Source: Bacillota bacterium (GTDB lineage Bacteria; Bacillota; Limnochordia; Limnochordales; Limnochordaceae). From it: a DNA stretch of 64,000 nt. The stretch covers positions 124,001 through 188,000 of the forward strand of contig PIUA01000023.1 of the NCBI GenBank assembly GCA_017577405.1, read 5' to 3'. Shown here in pieces: positions 25,278 to 34,758 of this stretch. The position numbers and the translations under genes are program-made. The first letter of the stretch is position 1. Each line of letters begins with the position of its first letter. Below the pieces are notes generated by a model. The model was given only the letters and a program-made list of their open reading frames with translations, did no database searches and had not been told where the DNA came from.

Positions 25278-26324
25278 GTGAAGGTCCTCCGGTGGATGGC
25301 GGGGATGGTCCTGGCGGCGGCCTTGGCCTGGACACCGCTGGCGGTCTCGGCCCAGACCATTCAGCTCAACGGCGCCGGCGCCACCTTCCCCTACCCCCTC
25401 TACTCCCTCTGGTTTGAGGTCTACCGTTCGGTCAGCCCCGATGTTCAAGTGAACTACCAGGCCATCGGCAGCGGAGGCGGTATCCGCCAGGTTCTGGCAG
25501 GAACCGTCGACTTCGGCGGCACCGACGCCCCCCTCTCCGATGAGCAGCTCGCTTCCGCTTCGGTGCCCATCCTTCACATTCCCACCGTCATCGGCTCCAT
25601 CGCCGTCGTCTACAACCTGCCCGGGGTGGGCACGGGCCTGAAGCTGACCCCTGAGGTCCTGAGCGCCATCTACCTGGGCGAGATCACCCAGTGGGACGAT
25701 GCGCGGCTGAAGGCCCTCAACCCCGACCTGCGGCTGCCTTCCCTGCCCATCGCGGTGGTGCGCCGGTCCGACGGGAGCGGGACCACCAACATCTTCACCA
25801 CCTACCTGAGCGCGGTGAGCCCCCAGTGGGCGGAACGGGTGGGGAGCGGCACCTCCGTCTCCTGGCCGGTGGGGCTTGGCGGCCAGGGGAACGCGGGGGT
25901 GGCCGGCCTGGTCCGGCAGATTCCGGGGGCCATCGGCTACGTGGAGATCGCCTACGCCCTCCAGAACCAGATGACCTACGCCGCCCTGCAGAACCAGGCG
26001 GGGAACTTCGTCCTGCCCAGCCTGGAGGCGACCAGCCTGGCGGCCAACGCCCCGGTGCCTGAGGATCTCCGGGTCTCCATTGTGAACACGCCGGACCCCC
26101 ACGGGTACCCCATCGCGGGCTTCACCTGGCTTCTGGTCGCCCAGGAGCAGCCGGACCCGGTCAAGGGGAAGGCCTTGGTGGAGATGCTCTGGTGGGCCCT
26201 CCACGAGGGGCAGGCTCTGGCGCCCGAGCTGGACTATGCGCCCCTGCCGCCCAACGTGGTCGCCCTGGCCGAGGCGATGATCGCCTCCATCACCCATCAG
26301 GGCCAGCCGCTCTTGGAACGGTAG
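25278..26324 (+). CDS. pstS: Phosphate ABC transporter substrate-binding protein PstS
   Basis: Periplasmic phosphate-binding protein, 348 residues. GTG 25278 follows AAGGAGGG. The signal peptide (1-24) ends in AVSAQ with no lipobox Cys, so it is a soluble periplasmic form, which fits an outer membrane. Binding residues appear in GAGATFPYPLY, IGSGGGIRQVLAGTVDFGGTDAP and RRSDGSGTTNIFTTYLS. First gene of pstSCAB, behind the PHO-box-like array. Confidence 0.95.
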   Translation: MKVLRWMAGMVLAAALAWTPLAVSAQTIQLNGAGATFPYPLYSLWFEVYRSVSPDVQVNYQAIGSGGGIRQVLAGTVDFGGTDAPLSDEQLASASVPILHIPTVIGSIAVVYNLPGVGTGLKLTPEVLSAIYLGEITQWDDARLKALNPDLRLPSLPIAVVRRSDGSGTTNIFTTYLSAVSPQWAERVGSGTSVSWPVGLGGQGNAGVAGLVRQIPGAIGYVEIAYALQNQMTYAALQNQAGNFVLPSLEATSLAANAPVPEDLRVSIVNTPDPHGYPIAGFTWLLVAQEQPDPVKGKALVEMLWWALHEGQALAPELDYAPLPPNVVALAEAMIASITHQGQPLLER

Positions 26325-26399
26325 GCGGCCGGCACCGGTGATGCCTGGGGAAGGGTCGGGACCGATGGGTCGCCGGCCCCGTCCCGCGTGGCAAGGACT

Positions 26400-26423
26400 G
26401 GACGCCGGGCCAGCCCGGCGTCC
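26400..26423 (+). other. Intercistronic stem-loop between pstS and pstC
   Basis: A 10-bp perfect stem (26400-26409 with 26414-26423) closes a CCAG loop. No T-run follows; instead the pstC ribosome site begins at once. Such hairpins often protect the upstream message and give excess binding protein over permease. Confidence 0.6.
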
Positions 26424-26438
26424 GGGAGGAGGCTCACG

Positions 26439-27407
26439 ATGAACCAACCCCTGCACCACCCGACCCGGGTCGTCAACCGAGGCGACCGGCTCTTCCGGGG
26501 GATCCTGCGCCTTTTCGGGCTCGTGGTCCTGGCCATCGCCCTCCTCATCCTGGTGGAGCTGTGGGAGGTGGCCCGGCCCAGCGTGGAGCGGTTTGGGCTG
26601 CGCTTCCTCATCGAGACCCAATGGGATCCGGTGAGGGAGCAGTTTGGTGCACTCCCCTTCGTCTACGGCACCCTGGTCTCATCCCTGATCGCCATTCTCC
26701 TGGCCGTTCCCCTGGGGTTGGGGGTGGCCTTCTTCCTTTCGGAGATGGCCCCCCGCTGGCTGCGGGAGCCGGTCTCCTTCCTGGTCGAGCTCCTCGCGGC
26801 CATTCCCAGCGTCGTCTACGGCCTGTGGGGCCTCTTCGTCCTGGTTCCCATCATCCGGTCCTTGGAGCTGGCCATCCTGCGGACGGGCTTGAGCCGAGTG
26901 CCCCTCTTCAGCGGGGCCCCCTACGGTATTGGCATGCTGAGCGCCGGGGTGGTCCTGGCCATCATGATCGTGCCCACGGTGGCCGCGGTCTCCCGGGAGG
27001 TCTTCCGGGCCGTGCCCGACAGCCAGCGGGAGGCGGCCCTGGCCCTGGGCGCCACCCGGTGGGAGGCGATGAAGGTGGTCTTCGACTACGGCCGCCCCGG
27101 CATCGTGGGCGCGGTGGTCCTGGCCTGGGGACGGGCCCTGGGGGAGACCATGGCGGTCAACATGGTAATCGGGAACCAGCCCATCATCTCCGCCTCCCTC
27201 TTCTCCCCGGCCCACACCATGGCCAGCGTCATCGCCAGTGAGTTCAACGAGGCGGTGGAACCCATGCACGTGGCCGCGCTGGCGGAGATCGGCTTGGCCC
27301 TCTTGGGCCTCACCCTCCTTTTGAGTGCGCTGGCCCGCCTCCTGGTCCTCCGGGTGGAGCGCAGGAGCCGGGGCCGGCAGGCCGCCCAGGGGGTGACCAG
27401 TCCATGA
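26439..27407 (+). CDS. pstC: Phosphate ABC transporter permease PstC
   Basis: Inner-membrane permease of 322 residues with six predicted helices, the first at about 25-48. The cytoplasmic EAA loop is EAALALGATRWEAMKVV near residue 200, followed by GRALGETMAVNMVIGN. ATG 26439 follows GGGAGGAGG. It ends by overlapping pstA (ATGA). Forms the phosphate channel with PstA. Confidence 0.95.
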   Translation: MNQPLHHPTRVVNRGDRLFRGILRLFGLVVLAIALLILVELWEVARPSVERFGLRFLIETQWDPVREQFGALPFVYGTLVSSLIAILLAVPLGLGVAFFLSEMAPRWLREPVSFLVELLAAIPSVVYGLWGLFVLVPIIRSLELAILRTGLSRVPLFSGAPYGIGMLSAGVVLAIMIVPTVAAVSREVFRAVPDSQREAALALGATRWEAMKVVFDYGRPGIVGAVVLAWGRALGETMAVNMVIGNQPIISASLFSPAHTMASVIASEFNEAVEPMHVAALAEIGLALLGLTLLLSALARLLVLRVERRSRGRQAAQGVTSP

Positions 27408-28312
27408 GCCAAGAGCCTCTGGCTGCCACCCACCTTCCGTTGAGCCGCTGGGGGATCAGCCGCCGGCAGCTGGAGGGCCGGATCCGCCGGCGGCGCTGGG
27501 CGGACCGGATCATCCGGGGGCTGATGGTGGCCAGCGTGGTGGTGGTCCTTATCCCCCTCTTCAGCCTCCTGATCTACGTGGGCCGCTCGGGCATCCAGGG
27601 GCTGGACCTGGCCTTCTTCACCCAACTGCCCAAGCCCGTGGGCATGCCCGGCGGCGGCATGGCCAACGCCATCGTCGGCTCCCTGATTCTGGTGGGCCTG
27701 GCCGCGGCCATCGGCGTGCCCGTGGGGGTGATGGCCGGCGTCTTCCTGGCCCGCTCCACCAGCCGTCTGGCCGACGGGGTCCGCTTCGTTGCTCAGGTGC
27801 TCAACGGGGTGCCCTCCATCGTCGTCGGTTTGGCCGTCTACGGGCTCATGGTGGTCCCCATGCAGACCTACTCGGCCTGGGCCGGCGGGGTGGCCCTGGC
27901 CCTGATCATGATCCCCCTGGTCACCCTCAATACGGAAGAGATGGTCCGTCTCGTGCCCCGGGACCTGAACGAGGCGGCCCTGGCCTTGGGAGTGCCCGCA
28001 TGGCTGGCCACCCTCCGGGTGGTGGTCCGCACCGCGCTCCCCGGGATCCTGACGGGCATCATGCTGGCCCTGGCGCGGGTGGCGGGGGAGACGGCGCCCT
28101 TGCTCTTCACCGCGCTGAACAACGCCTTCTGGCACCAGGGCCTGAGCAACCCCATCGCGTCGTTGCCCGTCACCATCTACAACTACGCCATCTCACCCTA
28201 CCCCGAGTGGCACCAGAAGGCGTGGACGGGGGCGCTGGTCCTGGTGGCGATGGTCTTGATCACCAACGTGCTGGCGAGGTTCTTCGGCCGGTCCCGGTAT
28301 GACCGGCGCTGA
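27404..28312 (+). CDS. pstA: Phosphate ABC transporter permease PstA
   Basis: Second permease subunit, 302 residues, starting in the pstC stop. Six helices follow a basic N-terminal segment. The EAA-type loop is [19 protein letters not shown] near 190 and the characteristic [13 protein letters not shown] near 223. [10 protein letters not shown] matches PstA proteins. Partner of PstC. Confidence 0.95.
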   Translation: MSQEPLAATHLPLSRWGISRRQLEGRIRRRRWADRIIRGLMVASVVVVLIPLFSLLIYVGRSGIQGLDLAFFTQLPKPVGMPGGGMANAIVGSLILVGLAAAIGVPVGVMAGVFLARSTSRLADGVRFVAQVLNGVPSIVVGLAVYGLMVVPMQTYSAWAGGVALALIMIPLVTLNTEEMVRLVPRDLNEAALALGVPAWLATLRVVVRTALPGILTGIMLALARVAGETAPLLFTALNNAFWHQGLSNPIASLPVTIYNYAISPYPEWHQKAWTGALVLVAMVLITNVLARFFGRSRYDRR

Positions 28313-28362
28313 GCGGCAGGACGAGCCCCGGCCTCGGGCCGGGAGCTGGGGAGGCAACGGTC

Positions 28363-29118
28363 ATGGCGGTGCCCATCCGGGTGGAACATCTCAACGCAGC
28401 CTTCGGCCCCTTCCAGGCCCTCCACGACGTTACCCTCACCCTGCCCGCCCGGCAGGTGACGGCCATCATTGGGCCGTCGGGGTGCGGCAAGTCCACCTTC
28501 GTGCGGTGCATCAACCGGATGCACGAGGAGACGCCGGGCGGCCGGGTCTGGGGGCAGATCTACCTGGGCGACGAGCCCGTCTACGGGCCTGATGTGGACC
28601 CGGTGGTCATCCGGCGGCGGGTGGGGATGGTCTTCCAGCGCCCCACGCCCTTTCCCACCATGTCCATCCTGGAGAATGTGGTGGCCGGGTACACCCTCCT
28701 GCCCGGGAGGCCCCGGGATCTGGAAAGCCTCGCGGAGCGGAGCCTGCGGCAGGCGGGCCTCTGGGATGAGGTGAAGGACCGGCTCCGCGACTCGCCTTTG
28801 AACCTTTCGGGCGGGCAGCAGCAGCGGCTCTGCATCGCCCGGGCCCTGGCCGTGGAGCCGGAGGTGATCCTCCTCGACGAGCCCTGCTCCTCGTTGGATC
28901 CCATCTCCACCGCCAAGGTGGAGGAGACCATCATGGAGCTGGCCCAACGGTACACGGTGGTCCTGGTCACCCACAACATCCAGCAGGCGACCCGGGTCTC
29001 CCAGCACACCGCCTTCTTCCTCCTGGGCCGACTCATCGAGTTCGGGCCGACGGAGCAGCTCTTCACCAACCCGGCCAACGAGCAGACGGAGGCGTACATC
29101 ACGGGCCGGTTCGGCTGA
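28363..29118 (+). CDS. pstB: Phosphate ABC transporter ATPase PstB
   Basis: Cytoplasmic ATPase, 251 residues. Walker [18 protein letters not shown], the PstB-typical [16 protein letters not shown], signature [15 protein letters not shown], Walker [14 protein letters not shown] and the switch His in [11 protein letters not shown] are all present. It ends the pst operon. No phoU follows, unlike in many pst operons. Confidence 0.95.
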   Translation: MAVPIRVEHLNAAFGPFQALHDVTLTLPARQVTAIIGPSGCGKSTFVRCINRMHEETPGGRVWGQIYLGDEPVYGPDVDPVVIRRRVGMVFQRPTPFPTMSILENVVAGYTLLPGRPRDLESLAERSLRQAGLWDEVKDRLRDSPLNLSGGQQQRLCIARALAVEPEVILLDEPCSSLDPISTAKVEETIMELAQRYTVVLVTHNIQQATRVSQHTAFFLLGRLIEFGPTEQLFTNPANEQTEAYITGRFG

Positions 29119-29150
29119 GGATCTGGGCCCCAGCTCCTGGAACGCCTGAA

Positions 29151-29190
29151 GGCCCCTCCCCCGGCCGGCGCTCTGCCGAGGGAAGGGGCC
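29151..29190 (+). terminator. Long hairpin after pstB
   Basis: GGCCCCTCCC (29151-29160) pairs with 29180-29190 with one bulged A, and a smaller stem forms inside. It lies 33 bases after pstB. No U-tract follows, so termination may be partial or Rho-dependent. Confidence 0.5.
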
Positions 29191-29292
29191 CCTTCGGGAA
29201 GGTTCCCCCGGTTTCAAGCCGAAATAAGGATCGGAACCATTGCCGGGAGGCTGGCGGCCGGGCCAGCCCTCCCGCGTCGGGAGGCAGGGTAG

Positions 29293-29493
29293 ATGCCTGT
29301 TCCGGCTTTCGTGGCTGCGTTGGTGGCAAGCGTCATCGTCGTCTTGGCCGGGGCGCTGGTGATCGGCCTGGTCGCCCTCTTTGCGCCGGAACTCCTGAAG
29401 CGGGTGGATCCCCAGGCGCCGGTGGCGGTGGTGGTCGCCCTCGCCTTGGTGGTGGCGGTGGCCATGGCCCTGGAGCTGACGGGGCTCGCCTGA
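29293..29493 (+). CDS. Small two-helix membrane protein of unknown function
   Basis: A 66-residue hydrophobic protein with helices at about 5-31 and 42-62, joined by APELLKRVDPQAPV. The ATG is preceded by GGGAGG at suitable spacing. It stands alone between pstB and the GltD-like gene. I recognise no family. Confidence 0.6.
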   Translation: MPVPAFVAALVASVIVVLAGALVIGLVALFAPELLKRVDPQAPVAVVVALALVVAVAMALELTGLA

Positions 29494-29575
29494 GGCGGGG
29501 GCCCTGGGGCCGGGCCCGCCCGCCGGGCAGGATGACGCGGGCCGGCGGGGCCGGCCGCGATGAGGAGGCGCGTCC

Positions 29576-31057
29576 ATGGGGCAGACCTATCGGTGGGATC
29601 AGGTCCCGCTCCGCCAGCTGCCGCTGGAGGCGCGGCTGGCCACCTTTGCTGAGGTCAACCAAGGGTACACCTACGAAGAGGCGGTCCTGGAGGCCCAGCG
29701 GTGCCTCCAGTGCCCCTCGCCCGCCTGCCAGGACGGGTGCCCCAACGGCAATCCCATCCGCGACTTCATCGACCTCCTCGCCGAAGGGGATCTGGCCGGC
29801 GCCATCGAGCTCGATTGGACCCGGAACGCCCTGCCCTCGTGCACGGGCCGAGTCTGCGCGTGGGAGCTCCAGTGCGAGGGCTTCTGCGTCATGGGGGAGC
29901 GGGGCGATCCCATCCGGATTGGAGCTTTGGAGCGGTTCATCGCCGACTGGGCCGCGGAGAACCTGGACCTTCTTCAGTTGGTGGATACAGAATACCGCCC
30001 TCGGGCGCAGCGGGTGGCGGTGGTGGGGGCCGGCCCGGCCGGCCTGGCCGTCAGCCACTTCCTCGCCCGCAAAGGGTACCCGGTGACGGTCTTTGAGGCC
30101 TGGGCCCTCCCGGGGGGCGTGATGGCCTACGGCATCCCCGAGTACGTCCTCCCCCAGCAGGTGATCGACCGGGAGGTGGCGCGGCTGGAAGCCCTGGGGG
30201 TGGAGTTCCGCACCGGGGTCCGGGTGGGCCGGGACCTGACCCTGGATGAGCTCCTCCAGACCTACGACGCGGTCTTCGTGGGCACTGGAGCCAACGAGCC
30301 GGCCACCCTGGGGATTCCCGGCGAGGAGCTGGAGGGCGTCTGGACGGCCAAGGAGTTCCTCATGCGGGTCCAGGCCTCCCAGATGGCCGACCGGCTGGCC
30401 GATCGCCTCCCCGCCGAGGAGATGAGCCCGCCCCGGGTGGGCCGGCGGGTGGCGGTGGTGGGCGCGGGGAACACGGCCATGGATGCGGCCCGGACCGCCC
30501 GGCGGCTGGGCGCGGACGAGGTGACCGTCGTCTACCGGCTGGATGAGGCCCAGAGCCCTTCCCGGCCCGTTGAAATCGACCATGCCAAGACGGAGGGGGT
30601 CCGGTTCCAGTATCTGGTCACTCCCGTCCGGTTCCTGGGGGATGAGGCGGGCCGGCTGCGGGCGATGGAGCTAATCCGGATGGAGCTGGGCCCGCCTGAT
30701 GGGTCGGGACGGCCCCGGCCTGTGCCGGTGCCGGGCAGTGAGTTCCAGATGCCGGTGGACACGGTGATCGTGGCGGTGGGCTACGCACCGGAGCGGGAAC
30801 TCGCGGCACGCGGGGGCCTGGCCACCACCTCGTGGGGCGGTTTGGTGGTGGACGAGGCGACGGGGGCGACCAGCCGGCCCGGCGTGTTCGCTGCCGGGGA
30901 TTGCGTCACGGGCGCCAAGACGGTGATCCACGCCATCGCCGGGGCGCGCCGGGCGGCCGAGGCGATGGAGCGGTATCTGGAGGCCCGGGGAGCCGGACAC
31001 GCCGTCTGGCCGCCGGCTCCCCAGACCAGGGATCCTCAGGCCCTCCTCAGGCGGTGA
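29576..31057 (+). CDS. GltD-like FAD/NAD(P) oxidoreductase with N-terminal 4Fe-4S domain
   Basis: A 493-residue flavoprotein related to the small subunit of glutamate synthase and to NfnB/SudA-type oxidoreductases. The N-terminal Fe-S domain has CLQCPSPACQDGCPNGNP and CTGRVCAWELQCEGFC. An FAD motif (VAVVGAGPAGLAVSHFLA, about 142), an NAD(P) motif (VAVVGAGNTAMDAARTARR, about 292) and a final FAD site (GVFAAGDCVTGAKTV) follow. No large GltB subunit is adjacent, so it may be a stand-alone electron-transfer enzyme. ATG 29576 has GAGGAGG upstream. Its 3' end overlaps the convergent gene by 11 bases. Confidence 0.85.
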   Translation: MGQTYRWDQVPLRQLPLEARLATFAEVNQGYTYEEAVLEAQRCLQCPSPACQDGCPNGNPIRDFIDLLAEGDLAGAIELDWTRNALPSCTGRVCAWELQCEGFCVMGERGDPIRIGALERFIADWAAENLDLLQLVDTEYRPRAQRVAVVGAGPAGLAVSHFLARKGYPVTVFEAWALPGGVMAYGIPEYVLPQQVIDREVARLEALGVEFRTGVRVGRDLTLDELLQTYDAVFVGTGANEPATLGIPGEELEGVWTAKEFLMRVQASQMADRLADRLPAEEMSPPRVGRRVAVVGAGNTAMDAARTARRLGADEVTVVYRLDEAQSPSRPVEIDHAKTEGVRFQYLVTPVRFLGDEAGRLRAMELIRMELGPPDGSGRPRPVPVPGSEFQMPVDTVIVAVGYAPERELAARGGLATTSWGGLVVDEATGATSRPGVFAAGDCVTGAKTVIHAIAGARRAAEAMERYLEARGAGHAVWPPAPQTRDPQALLRR

Positions 31058-32120
31058 CCCGCCGGGCGGAAGCGGCCTTCTCCAGCGCCAGGCGAGCCAG
31101 GAGGTAGGAGAGGGTCGATTCGGCCCCCTGGTTGGCGTTCACCCGGTCGGGCTGGAGGCCGTCGCAGCAGCCGCCCGTCTCCGGATCGTAGAGGGGCTGG
31201 CCGATGGCGTTCCGCCCCAAAAACCACTGGAAGGCCTGACGGGCCCGGGTGTACCACCGGTTCTTCCCTGTCAGCTCGTAGGCGGCCAGGCACGCCTCGA
31301 CCATGGCGGCGGCATCCAAGGGCTGCTGGTCGAAGCGGGCCAGGGTGCCGCCCTCTTCGTACCAGCCCCGGTTCCCCACCAGCTCCAGGTAATCCCCCCG
31401 CCAGAGGAGCTGCCAGAGGAAGGAGAGGCTCTCCAGAGCCAGGTAGCCCCAGCGGGGCTCCCGCGCGGCCCGGGACGCCTTGAGGAGCGCCTGGGAGAGC
31501 CGCGCGTTGTCGTAGGTGAGCCGCTCCTCAAACCAGCGCCAGGTGGGGGTGCGGCTCGCCTCGTAGCGGGCCGCCAGGCTCTCGCCCAGGGGCCGGAGGA
31601 GCTCCCGGGCCAGGGGAGCCTCCGGGTGGCGGCTCCGGGCCAGGTCGGCGAGGCCGATAAGCGCGTAGGCCTGGCCCCGGGGCGCGGTCAGGCGGGGGAG
31701 GTGGGGGCCCAGCCCGGTGAAGAGGCGGCGAGCCGCCACCTCCAGGGGGGTCCCGCTGAAGGCGAGGAGCGCCTCCGCCAGACCCCACGCCACCCGGCCT
31801 TGGGTGTCGTCCGGCCCGATCTCGTCGTCGTAGGTCCGGTCGTAGGCGATGTCGTTGCGGAACCGGCCGTCGGGCAGGACGGCGTAGAGCAGAAAGCTCA
31901 GATACCGGGTGGCCAAGGAGGTGACCTCGTCGTACCCGCACCGGGCCAGCCGGGCCACCACGGCCAAAGCCCGCGCGTTGTCGTCGACCGTGTACCCTTC
32001 CAGGGGGTTGGGCACCGCCCCCAGGCTGTGTTCCAACAGTCCCGTGTCGTCGGTCAAGCGCTTCAGGTGGTCGAGCTTAACGGGCGGCCAGGCCATGAGA
32101 TCGTCCTGCACGCCCGCCAT
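31047..32120 (-). CDS. Alpha/alpha-barrel (six-hairpin glycosidase-like) protein tied to a GT4
   Basis: A 357-residue protein with a repeating helix-hairpin pattern. Conserved acidic and aromatic spots include GYTVDDNARALAVV near residue 42, GPDDTQGRVAWGLAEALLA near 101 and NANQGAESTLSYLLARLAL near the end. Similar domains occur beside or fused to GT4 glycosyltransferases in bacterial glycan loci. Catalytic activity is unproven. The ATG at 32120 has AGGAGGGGAAGG upstream and lies 44 bases inside the end of the GT4 gene, so the two are coupled. Confidence 0.65.
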   Translation of the reverse strand: MAGVQDDLMAWPPVKLDHLKRLTDDTGLLEHSLGAVPNPLEGYTVDDNARALAVVARLARCGYDEVTSLATRYLSFLLYAVLPDGRFRNDIAYDRTYDDEIGPDDTQGRVAWGLAEALLAFSGTPLEVAARRLFTGLGPHLPRLTAPRGQAYALIGLADLARSRHPEAPLARELLRPLGESLAARYEASRTPTWRWFEERLTYDNARLSQALLKASRAAREPRWGYLALESLSFLWQLLWRGDYLELVGNRGWYEEGGTLARFDQQPLDAAAMVEACLAAYELTGKNRWYTRARQAFQWFLGRNAIGQPLYDPETGGCCDGLQPDRVNANQGAESTLSYLLARLALEKAASARRVTA

Positions 32121-33354
32121 GGACCTTCCCCTCCTCTGCCATGGCCACTCGGGCCGGCTTGGTTCCCCACGGCGTGACGACTTTGGGCCCGTGGCCCAGC
32201 CTCCGGCGGGCCCGAGCCCGGGCCGGTTCGGTCATCTCACGGAAGAGCTCCACGTACTGGCGAGCCACCGTGGCCCAGGGGAGTTGCCTGGCAAAGGCCT
32301 GGGCCCGCCGCTGCAGGGTGGTGAGCAGCCCCGGCTCTTCCAGGAGCCGCCGGATGCCGGCCGCCATGGCGTCGGGGTCCGAGAAGGGGACCAGCAACCC
32401 GCGGCCGCCCCCCAGCACATCCTGCGCGTAGAGGTAGGGCGTGGAGACGATGGCCCGCCCTGTGGCCAGCGCAAAGGTCAGAGTCCCGCTGGAGATCTGG
32501 TTCCGGCCCGGGTAGGGGGTGAAGTAGATGTCCGTCGCCGAGAGGTACAGGCTCAGCTCTTCCAGGCTCAGGTACCGGTCGACGAAGCGGACGTGATCGC
32601 CCAGGTCAAGGGCCTGAACCCGCTCCTCCAGCCCCCGGCGGTACGCCGGCCCCTGCCCCTGCTCCAGCCGGGGGTGGACCCGCCCCAAGATCAGGTAGAG
32701 CAGCTTGGGATGGTCTTCCGCCAGGCGAGCGACGGTGTCGATGGCATACTCCAGGCCCTTCCCCGGCCCAATGAAGCCGAAGGTGCTCATCACCACCCGG
32801 TCTTCGAGCCCCAGCTTGGTCTTCGCCTGGGGATCGACGGGCAGGTGGGGGGCACCGTGACGAATGAGCCGGATCTTGCTAACGGGGATGCCGTAGCGCT
32901 GGCTCAGGATGGGGATGGCCGCACGGCTCATCACCACCACCCTCTCGGACCGGTGGGCCAGTTCCTGCAAGACGCGGAGTTCCTGACGGGACGGATCAGG
33001 AAGCACAGTGTGAAGGGTGGTGATCAGGGGCCGTTCCAATGCACGGGCCAAGCCGAGGATGTGCTCGCCCGCCTCCCCCCCGAAGATCCCATATTCGTGC
33101 TGAATGCAGACCACATCGCTGGTCTCATTGGCCAGCTGCGCTGCTTCAACGTAGGCTTGCGGTTCGTCTTCGGGAATCTCCCGGAGTACCTCGTCTGGGT
33201 AGGTGTAGGCATGACCGTCCCCCATGGCAAGCACCCGGATCGCCAGGGCCTTCCCCGCCGCCTGCTCCAGACCCTGGATCAGGTCGCGGGTGAAGCTGGC
33301 GATCCCGCATTGCCTTGGGGGATAGGTACTGACAAAACAGACAGATTGCGCCAT
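32077..33354 (-). CDS. GT4-family glycosyltransferase
   Basis: Retaining GT-B glycosyltransferase of 425 residues. The N-terminal acceptor domain opens VCFVSTYPPRQCGIASFT, with CIQHEYGIFGGEAGEH near residue 95. The C-terminal donor domain has GFIGPGKGLEYAIDTV near 215 and the GT4 loop SSGTLTFALATGRAIVSTPY near 315. The ATG at 33354 has AAAGGAGC upstream. With manC just upstream, the donor may be GDP-mannose or a related sugar, but that is inference. Confidence 0.85.
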   Translation of the reverse strand: MAQSVCFVSTYPPRQCGIASFTRDLIQGLEQAAGKALAIRVLAMGDGHAYTYPDEVLREIPEDEPQAYVEAAQLANETSDVVCIQHEYGIFGGEAGEHILGLARALERPLITTLHTVLPDPSRQELRVLQELAHRSERVVVMSRAAIPILSQRYGIPVSKIRLIRHGAPHLPVDPQAKTKLGLEDRVVMSTFGFIGPGKGLEYAIDTVARLAEDHPKLLYLILGRVHPRLEQGQGPAYRRGLEERVQALDLGDHVRFVDRYLSLEELSLYLSATDIYFTPYPGRNQISSGTLTFALATGRAIVSTPYLYAQDVLGGGRGLLVPFSDPDAMAAGIRRLLEEPGLLTTLQRRAQAFARQLPWATVARQYVELFREMTEPARARARRRLGHGPKVVTPWGTKPARVAMAEEGKVHGGRAGRSHGLAAR

Positions 33355-33578
33355 ACGGTTGGCTCCTTTCGCGAGATACCGCTCTGGCGGGGAGCATCCT
33401 GGTCGGAGACGACGCTCCCGGAGCGACCGGACCCCGCGCCGCGTCGGTGTGACCTCCAACCATCGACCGACGTGGAGACCGTTCCTGAGAGCGATGAACC
33501 TCCCCACCTTTGGGAGGACGTTGGGGGAAGAATAAGCCGGTTGGAGAGGCGCTGGGTCCGTTTGTACCCGCGGGGCTC
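33355..33578 (-). ncRNA. Possible structured 5' leader of the GT4 gene
   Basis: Between the promoter candidate and the ATG lie about 215 transcribed bases with several potential hairpins. CGTCGGT can pair with ACCGACG around 33440-33480, GGGAGC with GCTCCC near 33393-33419, and CCTCCC with GGGAGG near 33498-33516. No known riboswitch consensus is visible to me. Confidence 0.3.
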
Positions 33579-33607
33579 ATTGTACCAGATGGTCCCTCGG
33601 GAGACAA
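33579..33607 (-). promoter_or_regulatory. Sigma-70-type promoter for the GT4 gene
   Basis: On the minus strand TTGTCT (33602-33607), a 17-bp spacer and TACAAT (33579-33584, five of six consensus bases) lie in the gap after manC. Transcription would begin near 33572, leaving a leader of about 215 bases. Confidence 0.65.
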
Positions 33608-33644
33608 ACGGCCCTCCTTGCCCAGGCTTCCATCCGGACGAGGT

Positions 33645-34721
33645 TCACAGGTACGCGGTGTACCCTTCCTCGGCGATTCGTCCCACCAGGCGGCGCAACT
33701 CCTGGGCACGCGCTCGATCGCAGACCAGGATGGCATCCTCGGTCTCGACGATGACCAGATCTTGCACACCCAGGGCGGCGATCAGCTTCCCGCTCGAGTG
33801 CACGATGGAGCCGCCGACGTCCTCAAGCACCACCTTTCCGCGGGTTAGGTTGCCCGCCGCGTCGGTCGGGAAGACCCTGGCCAGTGCAGGCCAGCTGCCC
33901 AGGTCGTCCCAAGCGAAGCTGCAGGGGAAGACCAGGATGCGCCGGGCCCGCTCCATCACGCCGTAGTCGATGGAGATGGAGGGGAGGCTGGGGTAGATCC
34001 GGCGGACGGCCGTCCAGAACTGGGGGGTGTCCACCTGGTCTTGAAGGGCCGCCAAGGGCTCGTAGACTTGGGGCATGTGCTGGCGGAGCTCCTCCAGGAT
34101 GACGCCCACCTGCCAGATGAAGATCCCCGCGTTCCACAGGTAGTTGCCGTCCGAGAGGTACCGCTGGGCCCGGGCCCGGTCGGGCTTCTCCACGAAGGCT
34201 TCCACCGGGTGGGCAGGCAGTCCCTCGAAGGTGAGCCGTTCGTGGCTGTGCCGGATGTACCCGTAGCCCGTCTCCGGCCGGCTGGGCCGGATGCCCAGGG
34301 TGACCAGCCAGCGGTCCGACTGGGCGGCCTTGATGGCGCTGGCCAACACCTGCTGGAAGGCCTTCACCGGCCGGACCCAGTGGTCCGAAGGGAGGACGAC
34401 CATGGTGGCGTCCCGTCCCAGCCGCTGGGCCATGACGACGGCGGCCAGCCCGATGCAGGCCGCGGTGTTCCGGCCCACGGGCTCCAGAATCACGTTCTGG
34501 GCAGGCAGCTGGGGGAGCTGTTCCATCACCTGGTCCGCGTACGCCTCGGTGGTCACCACGTAGGTGTGCTCCGGGGGCACCAGGGAATCCAAGCGGGCCA
34601 CCGTCTCCTGAAGGGGGCTCCGCCCGTCCAAGAGCGGCAGGAACTGCTTGGGCCGGGCGCGCCGGCTGGCGGGCCAGAAACGCTCCCCCTGGCCGCCGGC
34701 CATGATGCAGGCAGCGATCAT
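33645..34721 (-). CDS. manC: Mannose-1-phosphate guanylyltransferase
   Basis: Makes GDP-mannose from mannose-1-phosphate and GTP. The 358-residue product has the nucleotidyltransferase motif MAGGQGERFWPASRRARPKQF, EPVGRNTAACIGLAA near 80, VLPSDHWV near 106 and FVEKPDRARAQRYL near 172. It is the single-domain form without a phosphomannose isomerase tail. ATG 34721 is chosen over 34727 because the GAGGAGGG site abuts the latter. It supplies a donor likely used by the glycan genes downstream. Confidence 0.92.
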   Translation of the reverse strand: MIAACIMAGGQGERFWPASRRARPKQFLPLLDGRSPLQETVARLDSLVPPEHTYVVTTEAYADQVMEQLPQLPAQNVILEPVGRNTAACIGLAAVVMAQRLGRDATMVVLPSDHWVRPVKAFQQVLASAIKAAQSDRWLVTLGIRPSRPETGYGYIRHSHERLTFEGLPAHPVEAFVEKPDRARAQRYLSDGNYLWNAGIFIWQVGVILEELRQHMPQVYEPLAALQDQVDTPQFWTAVRRIYPSLPSISIDYGVMERARRILVFPCSFAWDDLGSWPALARVFPTDAAGNLTRGKVVLEDVGGSIVHSSGKLIAALGVQDLVIVETEDAILVCDRARAQELRRLVGRIAEEGYTAYL

Positions 34722-34758
34722 TCCCATCCCTCCTCGAAACCTGATTCCCGTTCAGAGA

